From Paragorgia papillata (taxonomy: Eukaryota > Cnidaria > Anthozoa > Scleralcyonacea > Coralliidae), in contig JAWNZC010000423.1 of assembly GCA_035771165.1 (NCBI GenBank), positions 581,501-645,500 on the forward strand: a DNA stretch of 64,000 bases, read 5' to 3'. Shown here in pieces: positions 1 through 12,800 of the stretch. Position numbers and translations under genes: made by a program. A model generated the notes under the pieces. The model had not been told where the DNA came from and made no database searches. It saw only the letters and a program-made list of their open reading frames with translations. Position 1 is the first letter of the stretch. Each line of letters starts with the position of its first letter.

Positions 1-1500
1 CAGGCCAAAAACATATTTTAGTTATCGTTGCTCGTTCTTGAACTACGTATTTAACCGTTAACTTATAATTTGTGTATCAGATTTGAGTTTATATATACCT
101 CAAGACGTCCGCTGCACGTTCGAACACGCAGTTCCAACCTTTATCAATTGTAGTACTGGTTTATAGTAGTATGAACTCGTCCATCAGCACATATATGTGA
201 TTGCATTAAATACCCAGAATTGATTTCATGAAACGACTGATCTAAAATATGCATTAGTTTCATAAACATTAAAATTATGATATTGATACGCGTAGTTGCA
301 TGGCTTCAGTTTGTTAATTATTAATGTTTTGACAGGCTCAGGCAGGACTGAATAGATTACTCAATAGTTGACCTATTGCTGTAGGCTGTATGTAATATTA
401 GAAAGCTCTACGAGTAAAATAATCTGGCGATAGACCGAAAGTAAAATCAAGCAAGAATGGGTTAATATTATATCATATATATTAATATAAGTTTTGGAAA
501 CTAACATTTGATTAGGTGTAAACTGCTAATTTCCTTAACAGAACTGAACATAATATTTTTTATAAAATTAAAAAAAATAGATAAGTGCATTTCTGAAAGT
601 TGAAAACAGTATACTTTTATAACTCAATGAAAATGATCATTTATTTCAATCGGTAGCTTGCTTATTCTACGATATTACAGTTTACGAGAAATCATTTTAA
701 AAAGGTAGTATTTGGCAGTTTACTCAAAGTACACGGCGGGTTGCTGTGGGGCTTCATACATGCATTGCAAATAGACTTTCCGAGGTAAAAATTATGTAGA
801 ACAAAACTCTGTTTAACTACTACCCACTCATGCATGTATATACATTGAAACATACACAACACCGACTGGGGCAACCATTTTTATATTGTATCTATGGCTT
901 TGAAAAACGTAATATTATTGATTGACAATATCACTAAGATCAATTATTGCATGAGCAGATATTATCACTACCAAAGCTTAAGTTTATCAGTCAAACTTGG
1001 CTACCTATATAGCTTCGCAGTAACAATAGGGGTTTTATAACAGTAAGAATAAAGTTTATATTTTATGAAAGTAGCACAAAATTGTAGTAGTATAAAACTC
1101 CTAAATACGTGTGACCCAAAAATACAGATTACAGTACCACAAATAAATTAGCTATGTAAAATATAGAAGCCGTTTGAAATAACCTCTATAACACTTTCCA
1201 CAACTATTAACAAAAAATATTTTTAAAATATCAGATAAATATGATATAATGTATAATAAAAATATCATAAGTGACTCCCTTGCCCCAAATTTAATAACAA
1301 GAAATTATTGTATTTTCTGTCCCTATATACGTGTTGCTAAAAATTAAAGATTCTGAACATATTTATTGCTTATAGCATTGGAAAACGAGAGTTTTCCAGT
1401 GTTTATACGTGAAGCGTATACAGAAATAACACAGAAATATAAGGGTTTTTTCTCTAAGTTCCAACAAATTAGAATTCCCTTTTTAATTAGTCAGCGATAT
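1..1500. other. No feature seen
   Basis: AT-rich sequence with no convincing exon, RNA gene or structured repeat. Confidence 0.6.
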
Positions 1501-1505
1501 AGTTT

Positions 1506-1846
1506 ATGGTAACACCACGTTTATTATAATTTATTGGTGAGCTTTCGAGCTATAGGCCTGGCTTTCATTCTAAGCCAGACATTCCCTATTCTGGCTGTTC
1601 AGTTGAATATTGCCTTTGGCCTCTAGCTTTCGCTTTGTACACGAAAACCTTAACAGATCCCTATACTCTATAGTATAATAATAGTAATCAGTGATAATTT
1701 GTGGTAACACCACGTTCATATTATTCAGTATTGCTCAACCATTTGACCTGTTGACTATAAAAGCTTTCACTCTAGGCTAGGCATCCCTTATTCAGTTGGA
1801 TATTGCCTTGAGCATTGTCTTGGTACACGAAAAGGTTAACAGTTCC
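1506..1846. repeat. Diverged ~200-bp tandem duplication
   Basis: Two units begin with 'ggtaacaccacgtt' (about 1507 and 1704) and share 'attccctattc/atcccttattc', 'cagttg.atattgcct' and 'gtacacgaaaa..ttaacag'. They are old and much diverged. Confidence 0.65.
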
Positions 1847-2299
1847 GTATAAAGGGTGTCCTTTGTTAACATTATCCATATCAGTATCATGCTGACAACA
1901 GTGACAAAATAAATCAGAATGCCACACTAAATCTAAAAATTTGCTATAATTTTGTTGCATGATTATATACAAGAATCTTTTAACTCATTCAGATCCTGAA
2001 GCAGTTTCTATAAATTTAAAAATATTTTAGACAATTTTATTGAGCATTGGGAAATGCACGACTATGGAGTTAATGGCCTATAATTAAACGATCAATCAGT
2101 GCCTCAGTAACACTGCAGGTTACTGACACAATCCCAACGCGGAATCATTCATTTCTTTCATTAGTCAAATTTTTATCAGATAAAATGTGAGAGGGATGCG
2201 TGCATAAAGCCTAAGTAGCCATTGTTTGCTTCAAATATTGCTCTTATCAGTTAATCTTCCTGTTGGCTAAAGACGTTCTATGGCTAAATAATAGAAAGA

Positions 2300-2340
2300 C
2301 GACATATAAAAAGGTGTCTGAATATGAAAGCGAGATAGAA
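2300..2340 (+). promoter_or_regulatory. TATA-like promoter candidate
   Basis: The sequence acatataaaaagg at about 2301-2313 resembles a TATA box, and a GTAAGT donor-like site lies at 2637. If real, a transcript could run toward the exon-like segment at 4016-4106. The support is motif only. Confidence 0.15.
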
Positions 2341-3174
2341 CACAGTACCGAAGACTGCATGTTTCCACGAGGTGTGCGCCAAAATTGAAGTTTGTAGAGT
2401 TTTCAGTGGACGAATCGAAGGAGCTTGGTCAAGATCAAAGTATTAACGAGTGTGGTGATTTGAAGTTAAAGTGCATCCTTAGTCATACAGAGAGGATCAT
2501 TCTATCCCAGCTTTTGATCATCGATTCAACGCAGCTAAGTCGAGCTAAGACAAGCTCTAGACTGTTATACCTAGTGAATTATCAGCTGTCTCTGTTCAGG
2601 TTTTCCTAACGCAAATCGTATGTTTCCATGCGCTAAGTAAGTTATTTTGACGTCTTAGCTGAGTTAAAACTATTTTGGTATAACGTCACTGTTGTCAGTT
2701 TTGACCTTTTTAAATGTAGAAAAATATTCAATTTTTTTATTATTTTCTAAATGGTTATTCAGGACAGGACGGAACTATCTATAGTTGTTAAAACGTTTTG
2801 TATAGAAATAATTTTCTCAGACAGGCTTTTATGGTTTGGTCTATTTCGGGTTGGGTTTTTTTTTGTACGACTTTGAAGTATATATATCGTCAGGTTAGAA
2901 CAGTCAGGAAATTTTTAAGGTAAGGCCTAAGTGATATTATGAGTGATGCGAATGTATGTAGTGTATAAGTGGTATGTTTGCAAGCTTAGTGTAATGTCGG
3001 ACAGACGTTTTGTTAAGCCTAATACTCAAGAAAGTATTTCTGAGCCTTGGATAGAGATGAAACTGGTAAGCTTCTAGTGAGTAATGACCTGTTAGAGCAG
3101 GTCAAAACGGTTTGATCATTGTCTGGGACTAGAAAAGATTCTCTGGGTATTTAAGTTTGACGTCTGTAATGCCT

Positions 3175-3740
3175 AAGGTAAGGTAAGGTAAGGTAAGGTA
3201 AGGTAAGGTAAGGTAAGGTAAGGTAAGGTAAGGTAAGGCGAGGCGAGGCGAGGCGAGGTGAGGTGAGGTGAGGTGAGGTGAGGTGAGGTGAGGTGAGGTG
3301 AGGTGAGGTGAGGTGAGGTGAGGTGAGGTGAGGTGAGGTGAGGTGAGGTGAGGTGAGGTGAGGTGAGGTGAGGTGAGGTGAGGTGAGGTGAGGTGAGGTG
3401 AGGTGAGGTGAGGTGAGGCGAGTTGAGGCGAGGCGAGGCGAGGCGAGGCGAGGCGAGGCGAGGTGAGGTGAGGTGAGGTGAGGTGAGGTGAGGTGAGGTG
3501 AGTTGAGGTGAGGTGAGGTGAGGTGAGGTGAGGTGAGGTGAGGTGAGGTGAGGTAAGGTAAGGCAAGGCAAGGTAATTAAGGTAAGGCGAAGTGAAGTGA
3601 GGTGGTGAAGTAAGGTGATGAGGTAACGTGAGGTGAGGTAAAATGAGGTACAGTAGAGTGGGTGAGGTAAAATGAGGTAAAGTGAAGTAAAGTGAGTTAA
3701 ATTCAGGTAAGGTGAGGTAAAGTAAGGTGAGGTAAAACTT
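3175..3740. repeat. AGGTR/AGGCG pentamer minisatellite
   Basis: About 110 pentamers are arranged in blocks: AGGTA first, then AGGCG, a long AGGTG run, a second AGGCG block, AGGTG again, and a decayed AGGTA/AGTGA tail. Because 5 is coprime to 3, all frames of the run stay open and give false Leu-Thr-Ser-Pro-His proteins of over 200 aa on the minus strand. Confidence 0.97.
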
Positions 3741-4015
3741 TATTTTACCAAGGAACTTTATTTTACCAAGGTAAAACAATTTACAGCAATTAACTAATAA
3801 ACTAGTGTCCCCTAAAGAATGAACTAACGTTACATAGTCCGCATCAGTCCCAAAACACTGAAATTAAATGAAATTAGAGATACATACACCAAACTATACT
3901 ATCAGTAAAATCTGTGATAAAAAAAAAATCAGTTAATGCACGCTTTTTATAATTTTGCTTATTTTTATACTTTTTGCTTTTTCATTATTTTAATCTCAGT
4001 TTTCATACTCTACAG

Positions 4016-4106
4016 GGTGCCGCATCATCTCGCCGATACAGTGCTAGACAGTGATTCGTTGTGGTCACCGCAAGAAACGAATTTGTTCAGTGAACGAGAA
4101 GATAAG
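4016..4106 (+). CDS. Orphan internal exon-like segment, product unknown
   Basis: A long pyrimidine-rich tract ending tactctacag precedes 4016, and a strong donor AAG|GTAAGC follows 4106. The 91-nt segment between is open in the frame that reads VPHHLADTVLDSDSLWSPQE and then TNLFSEREDK, which has the balanced hydrophilic composition of real protein rather than repeat. I do not recognise the family and found no partner exon in the window. It could belong to a gene extending out of the left edge, or be chance. Confidence 0.3.
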
Positions 4107-4386
4107 GTAAGCAACCAAGCATACATATTATTAAACTATTATAATTAATCAGAATAAAATCCGTCAGATGAAAAGTTGGCGTCAATGATAGTTTGAAGTA
4201 ATTAGAATAAAGTTTTTTAATTTACAATAAATAAATATAAAGTTAAAAAGTTGTATGTATATATACCATTTCCAATTCAAAAACTAGAATCAACTGCCAA
4301 GTAATATATATTCGATAAATCGCTTTTCATGCAGCGTTACAGCTGAATCTATAATGATTGTTCTAACTTCAGTTGAACCACACCTA

Positions 4387-4592
<206 letters not shown>

Positions 4593-5000
4593 TTTCTAAT
4601 CTTTTCAAAAGCCATACAGCCATTGCACACTGTCGAACTTTAGGCTTAGTTTTGGTAGTGGTTTAGTTTCAATGGGACGGACGGACGGACAGACACGGCT
4701 TTAAACAATTTGCTAAAAAATTGACATAAAATTCACGAACGGTATCTTTTCCTGTGATGAGTTTGTTTTGGCTGTAAAATACAATCGGATGGCGAAGATT
4801 TTTGATGGATTAAATATACCACTAGCAGTTTCGAATTTCATGTGCATCGAAAATGGCGGATGAGCACGCAAAGCATTGTGGCTGAGAGGGCTCCTTTAAT
4901 ATATATATTCTGGCTAAGGTCAGAGTCCAGACGATTTTATCCACATCTGGGAAAGCCCTCGGGCAGAATGAGTTTATCTCTCTATTAAACTCGAGCTCTA

Positions 5001-5102
5001 TAAACTCTTTCCTGTCCGAGTCGGTCTTTGGTGTTTACTCCTCCGGCTAACGCCAGACGATTTTATTCACCTCCGGGGAAGCCCTCGAACAGGAATGAGT
5101 TA
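5001..5102. mobile_element. Small TIR element, 'taactctttcctgtccga' family, copy 1
   Basis: The ends are taaactctttcctgtccga and cgaacaggaatgagtta, inverted relative to each other, around 'gctaacgccagacgattttattcacctc'. A partial inverted half-copy precedes it at 4913-4980. Sister copies are at 22172-22246 and 39578-39678. Confidence 0.7.
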
Positions 5103-5103
5103 A

Positions 5104-6730
5104 GTTGTTCAGGTTGATTTACAAGAGCAGTAAAGTTGTAGCTGAGCATGACAGATCTAAAGAGGCTAGTTCTATAGTGTATGAAGATTGATAATTTCAT
5201 TAAATAAAGCTATATATATGTTCTATATTCTGGTGGTCGTGTTGAATCATGATCTTTGCAAAGTGATAGTTCTGCATTTACGAATGATAAAGTGGACAGA
5301 GTTAGGATTAGAATACTGTCGAGTGGGATTTTTGCTGTGAACCACAGGATTACATCAGGGTTCAGATTTATTAGGCCTTCAGTTGCTTTGAACAGAAAAA
5401 CTGTGTCCAAGTAACATAATGGTAGCAGGTTAGTAAGACATCAAGTTACCACAACTACTACACGCGCGAGACCTCTATATGTAGTATTATCGATTCAGAA
5501 ATTCCAGTGAAACGCTATGCGTTTTAATGACTGTGGGTTGCATACGGATATATTTTCTCGGAGGTGATGAGAGGAAAGGAAAGTGTAGTCACCACCCCTT
5601 TTCGACATCTAATGATTCACACGAAACTGATAAACTGCCCATTATTCCGTCCAGATCGAGCTCCATCAACACGTCTTAAGTGTGCCAGAATTATGAGCCA
5701 AGAAAAGGCAGCATGGATGTTGATTTCGAATGGTTTAACACCATTTTAACAATCAGTAGCTATAGACTATGGTAGCTATTGTAGTCTAGTAATGATAAGA
5801 GTAGAGAATTGGTCTTCTTCGAAAGAAACCCTCAGGTCAACGAGTGTTTTATTTGGGTGGATACATAGACCAGCCGTCATCAAATTGGGACGATTCCAAA
5901 GAATGTTCGTGATGGAATATGTACTATTTTTAGCAGTCACATATCTGTAAAAACAAACGCAGGTAATATTTCGCAGTGTTCAGAAAAATAAAACTTGCAT
6001 AATTATTGACTATCATCTTTATTAAAAAAACCATAAACACATGAACGTTAGCTTAAAAGTTAGGGGAAATGTAGTTTCGAGTCTAAATTTGATAATTCAA
6101 ACCGTTATCTTTATAATCCAAGCACAAATAAAATACAAGCACACATGCAATATAATATACTAAAACATGTTATTCAACTTCATGCTACTGAAATCTCTCC
6201 CAAAGCTAAATATCAATGATCCCACGAGAATGAGTTAAATGATTTCATGCATGTTGACAGCACGAACAAAAATCCGTTTTGGCATATTATTTTTTTTGCT
6301 ACCGGATTACACAGTATGGGACCGGTAATCGTCAGCAGAATTAAGCGGATAATTTCTGTGCTTAATATTTCCCGGTGCGTGCATGCAATGCGTGCCATCT
6401 ATTCCAGTCAAAATTAAGTTTCTTCACGTCACAATACTACAGGCACCTCTGACGATGAGCAGGCAAGAGCGGCGGAACTAGGGGGGGTGTGTTAGATTTC
6501 TAAGTTGTTCTATAAGACGTTGCTTATAGGTTCCAAGTGTTTGATCCTTGTATAGCAAGGATATTTACAAATATGTTCTAGGAATTTTTTGTGAAGAAAA
6601 AATTTGAGAAACTCATTTATAGTCTATACGTATGTCGTGTAATTGGTTGCACGTATTTGACAACGCGCAAGGTATATCTGATAAAACGTATCGACGTTAG
6701 AAAGAGTACTAATCAACAAAATTTTTTATA
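5104..6730. other. No gene seen
   Basis: No exon or clear repeat. A G-tract with 'gagcggcggaactaggggggg' at about 6467-6489 looks like one end of a decayed transposon but has no partner end that I can place. Confidence 0.5.
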
Positions 6731-7345
6731 GACGTTTGATGGACGTTCCCAGTGTATACTGTCTAGTGCATTTACGTACAACTTATCATATCACTTTAAC
6801 TACATCTCATATATACAAATGGTACTACTTAGGAGCACATATGACTATGAATTTGCAACCTTAGCTCCAGTGATGTTTTGCAGGGGGAACGCGGGGGAAC
6901 GCGGGGGAACGGCGTCCCCCCACTATTTTTGTTGGGGGAACGCCGTTCCCCCCGTTCCCCCTGACAAAGATTACGGTGGGGGAACGCCGTTCCCCCTAAC
7001 AAAAATTAAACGTAGTGCAACACTGTTCAACACTGCACTATTTTTGCTTTGAGTCAATGAGTGTACTCGTCGGCTTTTAGTCGTCTTTTCACACACCCAT
7101 TAACTTTCACGACAGGAGCCACGCCCATTTAATTTTATGACCAATGACCACGCCCATTTGACTTTAGTGAGCGTTCCCCCACTCCTAAAATTTGGAAAAC
7201 ATCACTGCTTAGCTCTCCATCTGAGCCGCAGTGGCTCAATGGTTAGAGCGTCTAACCGGTCAACATTACACCAAGCTCGCAGCCTCGCAAACGTACCACA
7301 TGCACTACATGTATACGTACAACTTATCATATAATTTTAGTATAC
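6730..7345 (+). mobile_element. tRNA-like SINE, interrupted by a hAT-type MITE
   Basis: The segment tggctcaatggttagagcg (7231-7249) matches a tRNA D-arm/box A. Its flanks match a second copy on the minus strand at 38935-39200, including 'acgtacaactta', 'gcaaccttagctctcca' and 'ggttagagcgtctaaccggtca'. The insertion at 6868-7207 splits the copy at CTTAGCTC. The 'gtatacgtacaacttat' block recurs after the head (about 7310-7330). Confidence 0.65.
6868..7207. mobile_element. hAT-type MITE with 8-bp target duplication
   Basis: The terminal inverted repeat CAGTGATGTTTT at the left pairs with AAAACATCACTG at the right. Perfect duplications CTTAGCTC flank it (6860-6867 and 7208-7215). The 340-bp interior is made of GGGGGAACGCCGTTCCCCC-type palindromes and G runs able to form hairpins or quadruplexes. 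No transposase is encoded, so it would be mobilised in trans by a hAT transposase. Confidence 0.88.
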
Positions 7346-9400
7346 AAAAATACTATAATAAACATAGAATTTTTTATAAAAATTGTCATCCTAATTAACA
7401 ATTGAATTTAAACGAAAAAACAACCAATAACGAATAATATTGTTTTTGAAGCGATGGTGAGCTGGAAAGAATCGTCAGTGAAAACGATGTCAAATGAAAT
7501 ACATGAAATACGAGTACATTTCAGCTTAACAGAGCATAGTTTGAACTACATGTAGGTATGCTTTTCGCAGAAAACTGACCTGTTTACAAGTTTATACAGC
7601 CTGTTTTCACAGAGACGTGTCTTAGGACAAATCAAAATTAAGAATTAAAAAATCCCCCCCCCCCTTAATTTGTTCTTAGGTCACTGATTCAACAACCCCC
7701 GGCCCCACTCCCTAACAAAAATAGGACATCTTCCGCTACCCCTGTTAGCACGCAAAACATGCCGTGCGCAAACACAAATATAAATAGATATAAACAGACA
7801 AAGTGAACGAAGTACCAAGAATTGGTCATTGACTGTTCCTGCGTTGATTTGATGAAGTTAGCGACAAAATAATCGATCTACGATTCACTGAATGTGACAT
7901 TAGTTTAATCGCATGCACAATATTTCCATGTCGTGACAAACAAAACAGTAAGAGGGTTAAAAAAATACAAGAGAGATTTGTCCATTACGGATTGGTGGCC
8001 ACACATGCATCGATCTAGATGATCCACAGAGTTGTGTGGCGCCGTGGCTCCTGTGTTTTAAGTCTGTGTTATGCACTGGTGAAATGTTAGTGATTTTTAA
8101 GGAATGCGTTTCTAAATTTTAGATAGATGTTCTTGCAAGAGAGTATAATTTCCTGAACAAAAAAGAAACATATATGGGATTCCCATTTACTACTTTATAC
8201 CTGCTCAACTATATTATCCTAGAATTTAATCTCTAATTCCCCAAAAAGAATAACATCTGCATTCAAAGATAATGCATTACATAACACGTTAACACAAGAA
8301 ATCTCCAACTAAATGGATTTTTTACCATTTTGGTTTGCCAGTCTCTAATTTAAGTCAAATCCCTGATTATTATTTTTTTTAAATGATATTTCTACAGGAT
8401 ACCCATCTTACTGTAGTGTTTTTCAGTGGGGTCCTGTTACATATTAAGATACAATACAACAATAACATAACAAACTAAACAATATAAGTTGACGTCGGGT
8501 TAGTCAGTTTGTTCGTTGGTCGGTCGATCGGTTATAGCCGTGGTCAATTAGTCAGTTATTGATAGCGAGTCCGTAGTCTTCGTTTTAAATTGTCTAAGTT
8601 GTTGAAGTCTTTTGACGCATGGTAAATAAGTTTCTGCTTCCCCCAAATTTCTCAGTGGCTTTTGGTAGATGTAAGTTGTTGCTTGTCCTTGTTGTATGTA
8701 CGAAAGTTGCTGTTTGTGTTTAGTTTAAAGTCGTAATCTATTCAGGCCATTAATACACTTAAAAATAAAAATACATTGATGTTTCTGAGTCTAATTGTCA
8801 AAGGTGTCCAGAAATTACGATAGCGGGAAGGAAAGAAACAATTACATCAGTAGCTTTACAAATTTTCTCTTTTATCAAGCCTCTTGACATCAAAAGTTGT
8901 TTTGATATTCAAACAGAAATTTAGTAGAATAGTACATATATGCATGGTAACTATATGACAGTTCACAGACAAAATTTACGATCGGAACTGAGCGAGTGAT
9001 TCGACTCGGAAACAGAACTGCGTGATAAGCTTTCAAAATCAGTACTTTGCATGTCTTGGATCAATTTTGAAATATAAACAGGGTAAACCCAATAGGTTCA
9101 CCCCAACATCTAATACTTATGTTAGCTTCCATTTTATATAACGATGAAATTAATTCGGATGTTGCAACCATACGTAGTGGAAACTTGAGCTATTCCAAAA
9201 CATCGCTATAAGTTCTTGAAGCATAAAGAAAATGTGTTCCATTATAAATTACTGTCTTTCAATAAAAAAATTACTATATATTAATCTGTTTATGTTCCAT
9301 ATTCTTACTTATACTAATACCTCACGGTCATAATGAATGCATGAAGGAATCCTTTTTTTAATACGAAAGGTTAATCACTATATATAAACTATACGAGTTA
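7346..9400. other. No gene seen
   Basis: No exon or RNA gene. It contains a C12 tract at about 7652-7663 and otherwise looks like unique AT-rich sequence. Confidence 0.55.
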
Positions 9401-9407
9401 TGAATAG

Positions 9408-10175
9408 ACCACACAAACTAACTGTAATAACCAAAAATCTAGACTAGACAGGTTACTTGACCATAATTATGAAGTATGTAGAGATCACAGAATTCACAGA
9501 ATTGTGTCGGAAGAAAGAAATAATTGTAATTTGCATTTTCTTTGTTTCAAAAAAATTAAGAGAATAATTCTAAATTAAGTGAATATATAGGTATAAACTA
9601 ACTGTAATAAACAAAAAGCTAAACTACGCAAGTTTATTGACCTTTTTTAACCCAGTGTTTTATCAGATTTAAAACACGAGGCGATAGCCGAAAGTTGTCT
9701 GAGCCGCAAAATCGAAGGAAAGTTTATCGAAAATAGCGAGCGTGTCTCTATCACATATAGAGACACGTCACGGTTATGATTTTCCTTTGTGTTTTCCTCA
9801 TGAATTATTAATGAGTTTTTGAAGAGTATGTAGAGATCGCAGTGGCAGTAATTGTCATTGTAATTTCTTTGCCGTTAAGAAATTGAGAGAATAACCCTAG
9901 ACACTACGACTTATCAATAGGTATAAACTAACTGTAATAACCAAAAAGCTAGACTAGATTATCATTACGAAGTATATGCAGAGATCACAGTAATTGTGTC
10001 TGAAGAGAGAAATATATAATTTACATTTTTCTTTGTTTCAAGAAATTAAGAGAATAATGACTTCATAAACTAAAACTATACGAGTTATGAATATAGGTAT
10101 AAACTAATTGTAATAACCAAAAAGCTAGACTAGACAAGTTACCCGATAGCGAAGTATGTATATAGAGATCACAGT
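9408..10175. repeat. ~180-bp satellite, four units, one enlarged by an insertion
   Basis: Units starting near 9408, 9590, 9920 and 10096 share 'ataaactaactgtaataa', 'aaaaagctagactaga', 'gaagtatgtagagatcacag' and 'aagagaataa'. The spacings are 182, 330 and 176 bp. The long second unit carries an insertion at about 9655-9825 related to sequence at 47215-47320. Confidence 0.85.
9655..9825. mobile_element. Short element inserted in the satellite
   Basis: It contains 'ttttatcagatttaaaacacgagg', an internal hairpin (gtgtctctatcacatatagagacac) and 'tgtgttttcctcatgaatta' followed by ttaatga. The last part and the 'tatcacatatag' core recur at about 47235-47320, and 'cgccttgtgttttagagccgat' near 47100 matches its left part inverted, so this is a dispersed family. 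Confidence 0.65.
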
Positions 10176-10199
10176 ACATAGTTCGCAAAGGTAAAACAA

Positions 10200-10632
10200 T
10201 AGTAAAACAATAGAATTTTCAACCGTGACCGTGCACAAGGTACACAAACACCTAGAACAATGGATTTTATGAAGTTTCCTAACCATCTCCCTCTATCAAC
10301 TATGGTATAAAGCTATATATGTTCACTCAGTGAGAGATTTAGCAAATTATTTATTTGTAGCTTCCGAAATAAGATAGCAGTGTAAAAGAGATTGGGCACT
10401 ACGTGTTTGTTTTGGCTTCTGGTTCGAGGTATTCCAGTACTTATTACAAATAATGACATATTTCGAGCCGTGCTTACAATAGAAAACGTTTGTGTTCAGT
10501 CGTTTGTCAATATCAAATGAGCTTTAAAAAACTTTGTGCACGGTCAAACCCCGTTCAACCTCCAAGTGGGTTCTTTGTTCAATATACTTGAAGTTTCCGG
10601 GTTTCCTAACCATCTCCCTCTATCAACTATGT
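10200..10632. repeat. 29-bp direct repeat and inverted 'gtgcacggt' motif
   Basis: The string tttcctaaccatctccctct plus atcaactatg occurs at 10276-10305 and 10600-10630. An inverted pair, gaccgtgcacaaggt (about 10211) and actttgtgcacggtc (about 10533), lies between or beside them. The same 'gtgcacggt' motif marks dispersed repeats at 35400-35560 and 57580-57740. Confidence 0.6.
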
Positions 10633-10639
10633 TTATACA

Positions 10640-12490
10640 TATAAAACACAATCGTTATTAAAATGCTGTCATTTGCATATTTGGACAAAACACCTCTAAA
10701 ACATTCCCATGACCACACAAGACATGACGAATGAGCGAAGTTCCGAATATAACTTTTTTACCTCCCAGAGTTTTCACTCGGTGGGACCAAACCCGTCTGG
10801 CGCTAACTCGAAAAAAAAATCTGAAGTGGCTCAGTGAGAATGAGAAGGTTATGGAAACAATATTTTGGTTGGGTAATCTCTTGGTGTTTTGTTTATACAA
10901 CAAACGTAATTTTGCTATGGCAATTCCGGTCTACACCTAGCCACTTCAGCGAGCTGTCAATGATTGGAATTTACTGCATGCCAACATGAGCGCGCGAGAC
11001 AGGCCAACTTTAAGAAATTCCATTGGCCTGTATTTATTTATTTATTGTAACCAAGCAAATATATAGAAATAGAATTTCCCCATTGTGAATGTGAAACGAA
11101 AGTGTTAAACACTAATAAGGTAATGATAAGTTTTGCCAAATTTTGTGCCATCACGTAAGCTTTAGTACACAGCTTTGGATCCTGTAACTATATAAGAACT
11201 ATCCAATATAATCGACTATATCATCTACTGTAACTATAAATACATTTTTGATATATTTGAAAGTTAACATCTCCATCCAATATGTACTTGTTATAATTCT
11301 ATATATCTAATAATATTCAAAAATTTATTGTAAAAATATTGGAAAATAAATTGAATTGAATAACACAGAGACGTAGGAAACAGGGGGATACGTCTCCTGA
11401 TTTGAAGAAAGCAACACAATTTCTTTTGCCCTCCTAAAATCATTTTCAATTTGACAAAGTGGTTTTCCTTTCTTCCATGCATGTAACACTGTGTGCGAGA
11501 CTAAAAGTGGTTAGCTATTGAGAAAAAAAGAACAGTATGATTTCTCCAAGGTCCCCAAGTGTTTTCACACATGTTCAGATAACAAATACCATTTCCGAGG
11601 GTCTGAAAACCCAACCCTTTCTGGAGAATCATGTCCCTAAACGGCTCTAGTTGTATTGTGGCCTACATTGTTGGTTCTCTTTAGCCAAACCCAACATCCT
11701 CAAGCATGCCTGAGTGAGCATACTAACGTGCTTTTTTTTTAAATTTCTATACCACCGCCCCCCGAAAATTATATTTAACCCAACCCCCGCAACGTTTCCT
11801 TTCTTCATAAATGCACCAGTGAGTTAAGAAGCAGAATTGTTATTAAAAATGCTTTTAAAGTCCAAATATTTTTAAAACCAGATAAATGATTTGAAAGAAT
11901 GATGAAATTGGAAGCTGGAAATCAGAAATTCCACGTTTATTTAGTTCGTTTGAAATTTTAACGGAGTGCTCAAACTGTGTGAAGTGTTGTTGGAAACAAT
12001 CAGGAGATTTAAACGGCCTAGTGGATTTTACAGTAAATTCTATAATTAAGTGTTACGCGATAAGTCTACATAACCTTCCTGGTATATACATAATCTTTCT
12101 ACTTTATCCTTTTCCTCTGAAGGCTTTGCGAAAAATGTACAAATGTCAAATGTCACTTGAGAAATGACAAGAGCAAACAAACAAACAAACAAACAAACAG
12201 GACGACATTTTATTGCAATTACGTATAGTTGTATTGTTAAACGTTACATTAGAATGGTCTCGTATAGTAGCATTTGTGCTAAGAAGGAACAGGACGGACC
12301 ACGCCATCAAGTCCGTAGACGGGGCTAGGTCCGTTGGATCATACAATTAACTTAAGGTATTATAATTTCAAGGAGTCGCCTAAAATAATTAGATTTTGAA
12401 TCATGATCTCATAATGCTTCAAAAAATGTAAAATATTTTTCTTCATCTACGGCAGAACCGGTCAACAAAATAATTGTTTGAATCAAGGAT
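10640..12490. other. No gene seen
   Basis: No convincing exon. There are short simple tracts: (ttta)n near 11030 and (caaa)n at 12171-12199. Confidence 0.55.
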
Positions 12491-12501
12491 GCTCTTCAGA
12501 G

Positions 12502-12800
12502 CATAGGCGTACGGGCACAAATTTATAGGGGGGGCAGAGAACATTTTGCCCGACTGAAACGGAAATTGCCCGACTTTTCATATAAAAAAACACTAAGTGC
12601 ATGTTGTTCAATATACTTTATCTCCTACAATACACAGATATTAAATTGTTTTGATTACTTTTCCTTATTTTCATCCTATTTTTAAATTTATTTCCTATAT
12701 TTTTGCCCGACTTAGCTTGAAAATTTGCCCGACTTAGCAACATTTCCATTCATCTGGGGGGGCAGCTGCCCCCCTGCTCCCCCCGCCTCGTACGCCTATG
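12502..12800. mobile_element. hAT-type MITE, 'CATAGGCGTACG' family, copy 1
   Basis: The TIR CATAGGCGTACG begins the element and CGTACGCCTATG ends it. Perfect 8-bp duplications CTTCAGAG lie at 12494-12501 and 12801-12808. The interior has several 'ttgcccgactt' repeats and G7/C6 tracts near the ends. It is 299 bp and non-coding. A second copy at 25168-25530 has its own 8-bp duplication. Confidence 0.92.

Noticed and set aside
3175..3740. CRISPR array
   Set aside because: Repeats are 5 bp without spacers, and the window is animal DNA with spliced genes.
3129..3779. 216-aa and 132-aa open frames rich in Leu-Thr-Ser-Pro-His on the minus strand
   Set aside because: They are translations of the AGGTG pentamer minisatellite, which leaves all frames open.
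7225..7290. Functional tRNA gene
   Set aside because: The D-arm is good but the anticodon arm and T-arm do not fold as a tRNA, and a second diverged copy lies in an intron. A tRNA-derived SINE is the better reading.
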